Origin: Sulfolobus sp. E5-1-F
Lineage (GTDB): Archaea; Thermoproteota; Thermoprotei_A; Sulfolobales; Sulfolobaceae
Reading direction: 5' to 3'
NCBI RefSeq assembly: GCF_009601705.1
Contig: NZ_CP045687.1
Span: forward strand, 780,630 to 844,629
DNA length: 64,000 nucleotides
Below are positions 17,598 through 26,092 of the stretch, piece by piece. The position numbers were made by a program, and so were the translations under genes. The stretch's first letter is position 1. Each line of letters opens with the position of its first letter. The notes beneath the pieces are model-generated. The model was not told the origin of the DNA and did not search any database. It saw only the letters and a list, made by a program, of their open reading frames with translations.

Positions 17598-19247
17598 ATG
17601 GTTTCAAAATGGTTTGAAACTAGGGAAGTGTTTCATAATTATTTTGACCTTGACGATTTAACTGAAAATGGTCTCAAAAGATTAATACAAAGTGTAAGAG
17701 ACTTCGTTGATAAGGATAGGGTTAATATATGCATTTTTAAGGGACCAGTAGAACACTGGATAGGTTCTATTAAATATTCTATAGAGGAAGAGATAGGCTA
17801 CACCATATGGGGTGATTATAAGGAAAGTTTCAAAACCAATGTCGAAAATGCATATAGAGATTCATATGCTACTCTGGGATCTGGAAAAAAGAGGACAGAG
17901 TATATAATACCTTCTCTCAATAAACTTCTAATAAGCTTTTTCTACGGGATTGAAAATAACATGCTATTAGGATTTGGCCTAGTGACGAGCATTACGTATG
18001 ATATACTAAAAAGATTTAAGGGATGGAAAGAGGGTAGAGAGTTTGTTTGGGGACAAGAAGAAAATCAAAGGTATTGGACAACCCTTCCAAAAATAAAGGT
18101 CCTATATCTAAATGAATCAGTCAGAGAGAACTTATCAGACACAAGTAAGTGGAATCCCTCTGAAAAGGACAAGGAAATTCTACGTAAATTGAAAGATATA
18201 CCATCGAATCAGTGTCATTACGAGCGCTTAGATAATGACAGATCTCTCATTAACTATATAAAGGATAGAATAAATGATGGTGAGGTAGAAAAAACATTAT
18301 TGTTTTACGCTAATCTAGTTAATTCGAATTCATTAACGCAATCTAAAAACGAAATCAAATGCCAGATCTCAAATAATAGTTTATCTCAAGATGATGCAAA
18401 TCTGGTGAAAATGGTTACTGAAGATGTAAGTGATCCAAATCTTTTGCTTCAACTATCTAAATTAGGTAATGTGCTCTATGTTGGACCCCCGGGAACATTT
18501 AAAACTACCTTGGCAAAAAGCGTAGCTAAAACAATAACCAATAGCGATGAGTGCTACTCCTTATACACTGCTAATTCACTTTGGTTTAGAAAGGATATTA
18601 TTGGAGGAGAAACACTAATAAATAACACTGTTTCTTGGTCATCTGGAATCATTATTAAAGCCTACAATAAGGCTTCCAAACTACCTGACAATGCACTCTA
18701 TTTCGTCATAATAGATGAGTTAAACAGAGCGGACGTAGATAAGGCTTTTGGCGACTTCTTCTCTATGTTCACCTCTTCTCTGCCAGATTACTGGAGTATT
18801 CCTTATAGTTTAATCGAGGAAATAGAATCATATCAACACACAGACAAAGAGGCTAAGCAATTTATTGAAAACTACACTCATTACAAAGACAAGCCTTTAA
18901 GGAAATTAAGATTTATAGCTACAATGAATCTAATTGACATGAGAAATTTATTTTATGTTGGAGAGGCCATCACGAGAAGATTTATGGTAGTATACTTTGA
19001 CTTTAACCTAAAAAATAAAGCATCTCTCTTAGTTGATCAATATCAGTGGTTAAGAGACCTAATTCCAAAACTAGTTGAGGCTAGTGAGAAAAAGATCTAC
19101 ATTCCACCCTCAGCAATCCTATCTGCTGCCAAACTTTCCAATGATGCTAATGAATTCAAACAATACTTACTATATATGTTAGGAACATATGATGTGAAGA
19201 AAATTAAGAAAGTTAAAAAGATTCTAGGTGTGGACAGTGGGAAATAG
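17598..19247 (+). CDS. McrB-like AAA+ GTPase/ATPase, locus 1
   Basis: A 549-residue protein from ATG 17598 (TTG 17583 also possible; ATG aligns with the paralog at 61269 and has a TATA-like TTTATATTG about 26 bases upstream). The N-terminal 200 residues resemble a PUA/EVE-like reader: HWIGSIKYSIEEEIGYTIWG, then LLGFGLVTSITYDIL, a W-rich run and LPKIKVLYL. The AAA+ module follows: GPPGTFKTT (Walker A with Phe in place of the usual Gly before Lys), ANSLWFRKDIIGG, Walker B VIIDELNRADVDKAFGDF (typical of McrB), ATMNLIDMRNL and ITRRF. It partners with the downstream nuclease gene to form an McrBC-like modified-DNA restriction system (inference). Confidence 0.82.
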   Translation: MVSKWFETREVFHNYFDLDDLTENGLKRLIQSVRDFVDKDRVNICIFKGPVEHWIGSIKYSIEEEIGYTIWGDYKESFKTNVENAYRDSYATLGSGKKRTEYIIPSLNKLLISFFYGIENNMLLGFGLVTSITYDILKRFKGWKEGREFVWGQEENQRYWTTLPKIKVLYLNESVRENLSDTSKWNPSEKDKEILRKLKDIPSNQCHYERLDNDRSLINYIKDRINDGEVEKTLLFYANLVNSNSLTQSKNEIKCQISNNSLSQDDANLVKMVTEDVSDPNLLLQLSKLGNVLYVGPPGTFKTTLAKSVAKTITNSDECYSLYTANSLWFRKDIIGGETLINNTVSWSSGIIIKAYNKASKLPDNALYFVIIDELNRADVDKAFGDFFSMFTSSLPDYWSIPYSLIEEIESYQHTDKEAKQFIENYTHYKDKPLRKLRFIATMNLIDMRNLFYVGEAITRRFMVVYFDFNLKNKASLLVDQYQWLRDLIPKLVEASEKKIYIPPSAILSAAKLSNDANEFKQYLLYMLGTYDVKKIKKVKKILGVDSGK

Positions 19248-20376
19248 GGATACAATACTATTAAATAAGGTCGGGAAATATTACTTACAATATATAGGTG
19301 TTTTCTCATTCTCTACACTATTGAAACTTTTCAAAGAAGGCAAAGAAATAAATGACGTTGATGCTACAACGATAAACTACATAAGATCTTACATTGTTTG
19401 CCTAGGAGTAAGGAGTACCATTAAAAACGCCCGTAAAGCATTACGAGATAGGATAACGTATAGAGAATTGGGAATTTCTTTTGATAGAGAAATAAGAGGA
19501 CGTGTAAGTATAAGTCACAGTATTCTCAGTCTACCAAAAAGGCTTTACGCATTTTATTCGTATTTTGAAGGATATAATGCCCCGGAGTACTTTGTAATGG
19601 GAAATTTACTGAGGAGAATAATAGAAATAGCGAAAAAATACTTGGACTCTCATAATAAGGAATTATTAGAAACGTTAAGAAAGATAGCGAAAAAATTTCC
19701 CAAGGGAGAACTTAGAGAGGAGTTGCCTACAGATCCAATATGGTTAAAAAACGTTTTCAACATTTACTATATCCTTTCTACCTTAGATAAGATTAATATT
19801 GGGGTAAGAGGCGATAATGAGGCAAAAATCGTGGAGTTTATAACGTGGAAACTTTACGAGCTTTACATATTTTATCTAGTTCTTAATTACTTAAGAGAAA
19901 GAGGCAAAAGCATCAGAGGAATTAATGGAGGAATTGAAATTTCACAATGGAAAATATACTTCAACAGAAGATTAAAGAACTCTAGCTTAAACAAAGTTGA
20001 TGACTTGGATAGTATCGATAAGTTCAAAGGAAGACCAGATATATCCATTCTTAACGCGAACACCATCATCATTGAATGTAAGTACTCTAATTATCTTCCT
20101 TATATTACTGCAGGTAGATTTAAGATAATGGCTTACACGTTTGAATACAATCCGGCAACAGCGATTTTAGTTTACCCTGGTTTAGAAGAAGATTCTATAG
20201 AATATGATAGTGAAGATGAGGGAACAAAATTCCTTGATAAAAAAGCCAAAGAGAAAGGATTTGTTGACTTTCAATACAACAACAAAACCCTGTATATTGC
20301 TATTATTGATCCTGCTAAGGACGATGATGAAAATATGAAATTGCTTGCTAGAATTTTGGATCAATATATTCATTAA
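19237..20376 (+). CDS. McrC-like PD-(D/E)XK nuclease subunit, locus 1
   Basis: About 379 residues from GTG 19237 (GTG 19228 is possible, but the paralog begins MNRRDRTLLKKVG, matching VGNRDTILLNKVG). It overlaps the 3' end of the McrB-like gene by 11 bases, so they are cotranslated. The first 250 residues are helical (LYAFYSYFEGYNAPEYFVMG, TWKLYELYIFYLVLNYL). The C-terminal nuclease core is KGRPDISI (D), IIIECKYS (E-x-K), then TAGRFKIMAYTFEY and AILVYPG, the same layout as McrC. The predicted role is the DNA-cutting partner of an AAA+ motor. The paralog is at 60038-61243. Confidence 0.82.
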   Translation: MGNRDTILLNKVGKYYLQYIGVFSFSTLLKLFKEGKEINDVDATTINYIRSYIVCLGVRSTIKNARKALRDRITYRELGISFDREIRGRVSISHSILSLPKRLYAFYSYFEGYNAPEYFVMGNLLRRIIEIAKKYLDSHNKELLETLRKIAKKFPKGELREELPTDPIWLKNVFNIYYILSTLDKINIGVRGDNEAKIVEFITWKLYELYIFYLVLNYLRERGKSIRGINGGIEISQWKIYFNRRLKNSSLNKVDDLDSIDKFKGRPDISILNANTIIIECKYSNYLPYITAGRFKIMAYTFEYNPATAILVYPGLEEDSIEYDSEDEGTKFLDKKAKEKGFVDFQYNNKTLYIAIIDPAKDDDENMKLLARILDQYIH

Positions 20377-20491
20377 CCACCTCAAGGATCTTAACGTCAC
20401 TTTTCTCTATTTTTAATCTTTCAATTATTATGTTTAGGCTCTCCTCGTCCGGAAAACTCATTTTAATTCCTTTAATTAAGGCTATAATCAT
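20348..20491 (-). CDS. Convergent micro-gene beside McrBC-like locus 1, 47 aa
   Basis: ATG at 20491 to TAG at 20348 on the minus strand; the last 29 bases overlap the end of the McrC-like gene. Product begins MIIALIKGIKMSFPDEESLN and continues IIIERLKIEKSDVKILEVVN. The homologous ORF MIIKKIKGVVVSFPSERIM lies in the same convergent position after locus 2 (62950-63057). Conservation of the M-I-I-x2-I-K-G-x3-S-F-P-x-E pattern at both loci argues that it is real. It is too short for most gene finders. Function unknown; an inhibitor, antitoxin or accessory subunit is speculation. Confidence 0.62.
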   Translation of the reverse strand: MIIALIKGIKMSFPDEESLNIIIERLKIEKSDVKILEVVNEYIDPKF

Positions 20492-21369
20492 GATGATCTA
20501 AACAAAAAAGTAATGGAGAGAGTTTATAGAATGTATAGGTACTTCTTTTTCATGATGGAAAAAGCATGGTTTATCAAGATTAAATAGCATAAGTCTTTAT
20601 TCATCTTCTTGTATATATACACGACCTTTACGAAGATCTTAACTCTCCGAGTTTAATATGTTGAATAAACGAAATAATGGAAATCGTGCAAATGAAGGAA
20701 GGCGCTTAATAGGAAATCGACTCTCTCTATTCTTGCTCACTGATTCATTAACATTTTTATACAATATAGTATTCGTTGATCTTCCTCACTTCAATGGAGA
20801 AGCAAATAAATTTTTCCGATTTCCTTCTGGAGACCTTAAGGCATAATTTTAGTTAAGACCTACCTTAATGCTTTGGTTCACAGTCTAAGAATTACATCGT
20901 CTAATAAGTGAGAAAATCACCTTCATTCATTGAAATCGCGAGAAATGTATCTTTTTTTTAAGTGATGAGTAAAAGGGATATCAGAGAGAATATAATTATA
21001 ACTCTGTTTACTTTCTTTAAAGCTCTACCATTTCCATTACTTTCAGATTTCTAAAGGCAAAATATCGCTAAACAATTAAAGGCTGGAGGCCCTCTTACTT
21101 CATAAAAGAAATGAAGAACTAGATAGCTATTCAGAATTTAACCAGTTATGGCTAAGGAATTTGATTAGTTCACAAGATAAACTGTGGTTCTTGAATTCTC
21201 TTCCAATAAGTATTATCATAACACTGTAGATGAGAGTCTAAAGAAGAAAAAATGAATATATGTTTGTTCCGAGAGATTAATAAGATGATAAAATATTATA
21301 TAAAATAAATAATATAAGTGATATGTTACACTATTAAATGTTTAAAAACACTTTCTATAATATATTCTT
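20492..21369. other. Long intergenic stretch, no gene supported
   Basis: Short frames occur (such as 20658-20846) but lack coding character, conservation with other parts of the window, or a clear promoter. TATA-like runs at 21290-21320 and 21355-21362 precede the next gene; AT-rich tracts suggest eroded DNA. Confidence 0.4.
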
Positions 21370-22548
21370 ATGGAAACTGAGTGTAATTACACTCAACCAG
21401 AAAAAACTTCAATAGAAAGTTGGAAAAAATATGTGAGTGATTGTCTAGTTCCAGTTTATGAGAAACTAAAATTGTTACAAGAATTTGGTGATTATTTAGA
21501 GCGAAATACTTTAAACAGAAGTTTAGATAGGATTGATCCTCAATTATTACCTTACTTTCTAGGAGGAGTAAATGAAAATGGAGAATATACAAAGGGCTCT
21601 CTATCTAGACTTATTAGTTACATGTATAATGAAGAGGTAGATACGAGCAAACTAGCTAATTCTATTAAGGTGGGAATGAAAAACCCATATTCGGAAGTAA
21701 ATGTGAGAAAAGTATCGAGAAGTAGTTTTATTGATCTACTCAATAAGACGGTTGAAAAGTTAGAATCATTATTCCATAAAGTAAATGTAAATATTGATAC
21801 TCCCTCCTCTATTGAAATAGAGAGTATTACCAAAAATGTAGATAAGTTCATGCAGACAATTAATGATTACATTTATAAAGCAAAGTTAATCTTACCAATG
21901 TACAATTATTATTCTTTTTTAATCGTAACTACTAGACATCTTCCTGCATCTATATTTCTAGATTCTTATCCTCAAGAGCTTGTAGAGAATCGCAACTTAG
22001 GGTATGATTTTCTTGGGTTAGGTATCCTTCCCATTCCTTTTATTAGCGATAAAGAACAAAGTTATAGACTGGGACTAACTGGTCATATTAGCAATTCCGT
22101 TTCTGACATCATATTCAAGATTATAGCTAATAATTTATTCATGGTTAATAGATTATATAATGTTATAAAAAACAATGAAGAATCATATTTGGTCAAAAAG
22201 CCCTTTATCGAAGAGTATTTTCAGTTTATGGTAGATGTATTAAGAAAGTCTTCCATAACAGTTAGTGCTTCTGATATCTTTTATAATTCTTATCATATGG
22301 AGATTCACTATAAACAAGATCTTTCAGTCGAAGTATGTTACTCCTCAGCTCCTTCTTATTGTGCGTATAATAGTTATCGGGCTACTTTGAGGAATTATAA
22401 AACTATATCCGATATGTACAAGGATCCCGAAATTATATCGAAATTATTTGCAAATGGATATTTAAAAATTGACGCAGGGGATACTCAAAAAGGATTCATA
22501 ATTATTCTCGATAATTCATTAGGAGAAGGTGGGGTGATATATAATTGA
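21370..22548 (+). CDS. Unknown protein, first gene of a three-gene cassette, 392 aa
   Basis: ATG at 21370, start METECNYTQPEKTSIESWKK. Predicted helical through residues 1-180 (KKYVSDCLVPVYEKLKLLQEF; VDKFMQTINDYIYKAKLILP), then a mixed segment (RHLPASIFLDSYPQELVENR, LGYDFLGLGILPIPFISDKE), and a beta-rich C-terminus with HYKQDLSVEVCYSSAPSYCA. No domain recognised and no catalytic motif evident. Its stop overlaps the TTG start of the nuclease gene at 22545 by four bases, so the two are one translational unit. Codon use is AT-rich, as in the rest of the cassette. Possibly a sensor or structural subunit of a defence system. Confidence 0.65.
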   Translation: METECNYTQPEKTSIESWKKYVSDCLVPVYEKLKLLQEFGDYLERNTLNRSLDRIDPQLLPYFLGGVNENGEYTKGSLSRLISYMYNEEVDTSKLANSIKVGMKNPYSEVNVRKVSRSSFIDLLNKTVEKLESLFHKVNVNIDTPSSIEIESITKNVDKFMQTINDYIYKAKLILPMYNYYSFLIVTTRHLPASIFLDSYPQELVENRNLGYDFLGLGILPIPFISDKEQSYRLGLTGHISNSVSDIIFKIIANNLFMVNRLYNVIKNNEESYLVKKPFIEEYFQFMVDVLRKSSITVSASDIFYNSYHMEIHYKQDLSVEVCYSSAPSYCAYNSYRATLRNYKTISDMYKDPEIISKLFANGYLKIDAGDTQKGFIIILDNSLGEGGVIYN

Positions 22549-24203
22549 GTGAGAGTCAACAAAGGAGAGATCCTCTGAAATATACAGAAGATGAATCAAG
22601 AAGGCAAAATAAAAAAACTAAGTCTGAAGAAATAACTGAAAAGAATGTTAGTGTACATGAATCATCTAATCCTCCTTCAATGACAGAAGATACTCAAAGA
22701 AAAATTAACTATACGGTGTGGTCTACTTCGAAAGAATCAGAGATTCCCCTAAATAAAGAGGTTAAAAATGTTAAGAATGAACCTTATCTTTCGCTACCTA
22801 AATTATCAATTCCCTCTAGATTCAATATTCCGTCAAAAGAAGTACTTAGATTTAATTACACTATTAACCTCACTAATGAGACTAACATTAATGTTTCGTC
22901 ACAACAAAAAATTAAATTGAGTATTCCATCCAGTTTTCTGAAAGCGACAAGAGATAATCTAACAATTATTACTGACATGAAATTAATGAATAAAACAAGT
23001 GAAGTAAGTGAAAGGAAAGTACTGAAAATTATTCCAACAAGCTTTTGGAAAGTTTCTAATGATAGGTTGATTATAAACCCTACCATTTATCTTACTATTG
23101 CTGATACAATCAAGCCTCCTCAAAATAATCGTGAGATCATTCAGTCAGAATCAACTCCAGAACCAACTCAATCTGTGACTGAGTTTGAAGATTTCGAAGA
23201 GGATGAGGTATTAAATGGCTTATCTAAGTTTCAATGTTATGGATCATTAGTAATGGTTTATGACGAAATGAAGCAAAAAATTGAGGACAGTTTAGCAACA
23301 TTGGGCGTAGAAAAGGGTGCAATTTGTGGTAAGGAACTAAAGAAAGTTACGATAACTAATTATAGTTATGAATTATCAAAAATTAAAACGGATGAAGGAG
23401 TATTCACTCTGAAACAAGACATCTGTAACGAGATTACTAAGGATCCCCTTGTAAAAGAGGAAATGGATGCCGTTATATCTAGCCTAACAGGGTACAAATT
23501 TACTGTTCTCGTTATCCCAAATTGCCTATATGAAATGTACAAACATAAGTTAGTAATGGCGGTAAAGGAGAATTTCACCAGAGAGAAAATACTGACGTTA
23601 GCCTATTTAGCATCCGGTCTTGATAAAGACATTGTGAGTGTATTGAATCCCTTTGAGTCCTTCACTGCTGTATTTCATAAATATCAAGAGGATGTACTTT
23701 CACGAGGATTAAATTTAGTTTTAAGAAGTAACCTCTCACCACTATTAAAGCCAGGTGAAAATGAATCTTCACTCCATAAGAGTTTAAAGGCAATAATACT
23801 TCTACATTTAGTAAAAAATATGAATATCGATACAAAATTTATTAAAGTAGAGGAAGAGATCAATGGCTACATTCCAGACGTTTATGTAGAGAACGAAAAG
23901 ATAGTTTACGATGCTAAAACGAGTCTTGAAGTTCATCCAGATGATGAAATTAGAGATGTAGTGACAAAGTATTCTAGTTTCGCCAGTGAGATTATTGTAG
24001 TAATGAGACCCTTTCCAGTCTTAATTAACTTACCCATTATTGTTAATTTGTTGAAGGAATATAGGAAACAAAACATCAAAGTTGACGTACAAATTCCAGT
24101 TAAGGTAGAAGATAAGATAGTTCTAATGCCATTAAGCGAATTCATTAAAAAAGGTAAGGAATTTCAAAAGAGTTTAATGAGAGAAAAAGAAGAGAAGAAG
24201 TAA
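22545..24203 (+). CDS. Protein with triple repeat and PD-(D/E)XK-like nuclease domain
   Basis: 552 residues, TTG start overlapping the stop of the preceding gene. Residues 1-75 are disordered and charged. Residues about 80-185 hold three repeats of about 36 residues sharing an L-x-I-P-x-x-F-x8-L pattern (LSIPSRFNIPS, LSIPSSFLKAT, KIIPTSFWKVS). An acidic linker follows (FEDFEEDEVLNG). The C-terminal domain has ESSLHKSLKAIILLHLVKN, then YIPDVYVENEKIVYDAKTS (about 447-465), the D-x9-D-x-K arrangement of restriction-like nucleases. Likely an effector nuclease with its partner at 21370; no known family was identified. Confidence 0.65.
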   Translation: MSESQQRRDPLKYTEDESRRQNKKTKSEEITEKNVSVHESSNPPSMTEDTQRKINYTVWSTSKESEIPLNKEVKNVKNEPYLSLPKLSIPSRFNIPSKEVLRFNYTINLTNETNINVSSQQKIKLSIPSSFLKATRDNLTIITDMKLMNKTSEVSERKVLKIIPTSFWKVSNDRLIINPTIYLTIADTIKPPQNNREIIQSESTPEPTQSVTEFEDFEEDEVLNGLSKFQCYGSLVMVYDEMKQKIEDSLATLGVEKGAICGKELKKVTITNYSYELSKIKTDEGVFTLKQDICNEITKDPLVKEEMDAVISSLTGYKFTVLVIPNCLYEMYKHKLVMAVKENFTREKILTLAYLASGLDKDIVSVLNPFESFTAVFHKYQEDVLSRGLNLVLRSNLSPLLKPGENESSLHKSLKAIILLHLVKNMNIDTKFIKVEEEINGYIPDVYVENEKIVYDAKTSLEVHPDDEIRDVVTKYSSFASEIIVVMRPFPVLINLPIIVNLLKEYRKQNIKVDVQIPVKVEDKIVLMPLSEFIKKGKEFQKSLMREKEEKK

Positions 24204-24309
24204 GTCTTGTAAATAGGTAGGGAGTATTACCTTTTTATCTACAAATGCTTTATACTTTTCTTTCACCGAATAAGAAGAATAATAAAGCCCTTTTCATTGA
24301 GTATATTTT

Positions 24310-25584
24310 ATGGAAAAACTTGCCACACTTGGCTCAGATAAGTCAGTTACGACAATTAACGCAATAATGGCTGAACTATTGACAGATATAAAGCCTTCAC
24401 AGATCACAATTTTAAGGGAATCCTCTCCTTATAAGGACATAAGGGATAGTTTAAGAAAAGCGCTTAGCTACATGGGAATTAACGCTGAGGTAAATGACAT
24501 CGTTATAGGTGAAGGAGTGAAGACGTGGAAGGATAAAATCTCAGAATACGATTTTGACGTTTTAGATATAACGCCAGGAAGAAAGTACATGGCATTGACT
24601 GCTGCCAACTACTCTAAGGCTAAGGAAGTAAGATATGTTTATTTAAAAAACGAGGGAGAGGGTTATAGAATATTTGGTTATGTTCCCTTTAATGAAATAA
24701 AAATATTTAATATGAGGAGCGGGGATGAGGTTAAATTTACAGCCTTACCTCTTACTACGGTAGTAAACGAAAAGTATTCGGAACTCGATATTGAATCGTT
24801 AACAGCTTTATATAATATTCTAAGCCTTCACGGAGAAGTTAAGGTGAAACTTGGGAATGATTATATGGAGGAAAGGGAAGATGAGTTTACAGAGCTGTGT
24901 AAGACGAGAAGCGGTATGAAAGCCTTTAAGGAAGAGGAGAAGATACGTGAAATTATAAAAAAGGATGACGTATATTTCGTTGCTGACACTAACGTTTATA
25001 TACAATTAGGAAATAGGATCAAGAGATTGTTTTACGATAAAGATAAGGGATTTAGGCTATTACCTGCACCCTCAGTCTATAGGGAGTTGAAGTATAAGTT
25101 AACGAGTACTCAAAAAGATCCTAATTTAGTGAAATTTAGATTGGGCTATCTAACTTTCAAGGATGGTCATCTCTCAGCCATTAGCGGATTGGAGAATAGG
25201 ATTAAGGATGCAAGCTACGGAGATGTTGAATTTAAGAAAGAGGTTCAGAGATTGAAAGGTGCAATTGCTAATACCGTTTACGTTGTGACGAGAGATCAGG
25301 CTTTAGGTATATCCGTTTCATCGGAGATTAAAACAATTGTGCTTAAAACTAAGGTTGATCGACAAAAGTTCGATATGGGGGAGTTTTTACACTGCATGAG
25401 CTTCTATAGTGTCTATTCCAGTTTTAAGGAATCTATCAGAAGGGATTTATTTCTAGAGTTGGATGGAAGGAATATAGTTAAAATTACGAGTGTAGAGGAA
25501 GAAAACAAGGTTAATGTCGAAACTTTGGAACCTAAATATAATTATGCAAAAGTGTTAGAAATACTAAGAGGTGCTATATCTTGA
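24310..25584 (+). CDS. CARF-like domain fused to a PIN nuclease
   Basis: 424 residues. The N-terminal 140 residues have a CARF-like pattern: LATLGSDKSVTTINAI, an ITILRESSP strand, then DFDVLDITPGRKYMALTAAN (about residues 77-96), where D-x-T-P-G-R-K resembles the ligand-binding loop of CARF proteins. The C-terminal half is a PIN domain: YFVADTNVYIQ (D about 224), a glutamate in PSVYRELKYKL, and VVTRDQALGI (D about 333). CARF proteins bind cyclic oligoadenylates made by type III CRISPR; a CARF-PIN effector would cut RNA when activated. It follows the nuclease gene by 106 bases with its own TATA-like run, on the same strand. Functional claim is inference. Confidence 0.68.
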   Translation: MEKLATLGSDKSVTTINAIMAELLTDIKPSQITILRESSPYKDIRDSLRKALSYMGINAEVNDIVIGEGVKTWKDKISEYDFDVLDITPGRKYMALTAANYSKAKEVRYVYLKNEGEGYRIFGYVPFNEIKIFNMRSGDEVKFTALPLTTVVNEKYSELDIESLTALYNILSLHGEVKVKLGNDYMEEREDEFTELCKTRSGMKAFKEEEKIREIIKKDDVYFVADTNVYIQLGNRIKRLFYDKDKGFRLLPAPSVYRELKYKLTSTQKDPNLVKFRLGYLTFKDGHLSAISGLENRIKDASYGDVEFKKEVQRLKGAIANTVYVVTRDQALGISVSSEIKTIVLKTKVDRQKFDMGEFLHCMSFYSVYSSFKESIRRDLFLELDGRNIVKITSVEEENKVNVETLEPKYNYAKVLEILRGAIS

Positions 25585-26092
25585 AGGATAGTTTATTTAG
25601 CCTAGTAAGAGTGTAGTATATTGAGGGTTACTCTTATGGTAACTTTTTTCAAAGCGTGTTAGCTAAAAGTTTTCAAAGTTAATCATGAATTTATTTTGTT
25701 TTTATATGTACTATTGAGCGAAGGAAATGGTACTAATTTCAATTCTGTGTAGTTTCTTGAAAATTACGTATAGTATGTACGTTTAATTTTTCCAATGTGA
25801 AATCTAAGGCGTGTTTATACTATAAACGCTTGGTGTATTTACGATTATTTAAATCTCTTTGGAGAGAATCTACGTTAGTATTTAATGGATTTGAGGTAAA
25901 TTTACGTAAGGTATTATCTGTGAGAGCCAATATGGTCTCTATTCTTTAGGAAGGTTCACCAAACTCTAAGATACTCTTTTTAGCTTTAAATTTCATGCAA
26001 ATGTATATATAACAAAGTACTTCATATAGTCAATTGAAAGTTTTTTAGAAAAATTTAATAATATACTCTAACATTTAAAGTTTGGGGATCAC
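25585..26092. other. Intergenic with MITE and malate synthase promoter
   Basis: Holds the reverse MITE copy at 25748-25917. A TATA-like TTTAATAATATAC lies at about 26055-26067, before the aceB start at 26093. No gene seen. Confidence 0.5.
25748..25917 (-). repeat. MITE-like repeat, copy 4 (reverse orientation)
   Basis: Reads TGTAGTTTCTTGAAAATTACG at its left and GGTAAATTTACGTAAGGTATT at its right, the reverse of the copies at 13516, 35575 and 44445. Internal ATTTAAATCTCTTTGGAGAGAAT aligns with the conserved middle block. Confidence 0.65.

Noticed and set aside
20658-20846. 62-aa ORF in the desert after McrBC-like locus 1
   Set aside because: Poor composition and no promoter or neighbour that supports it.
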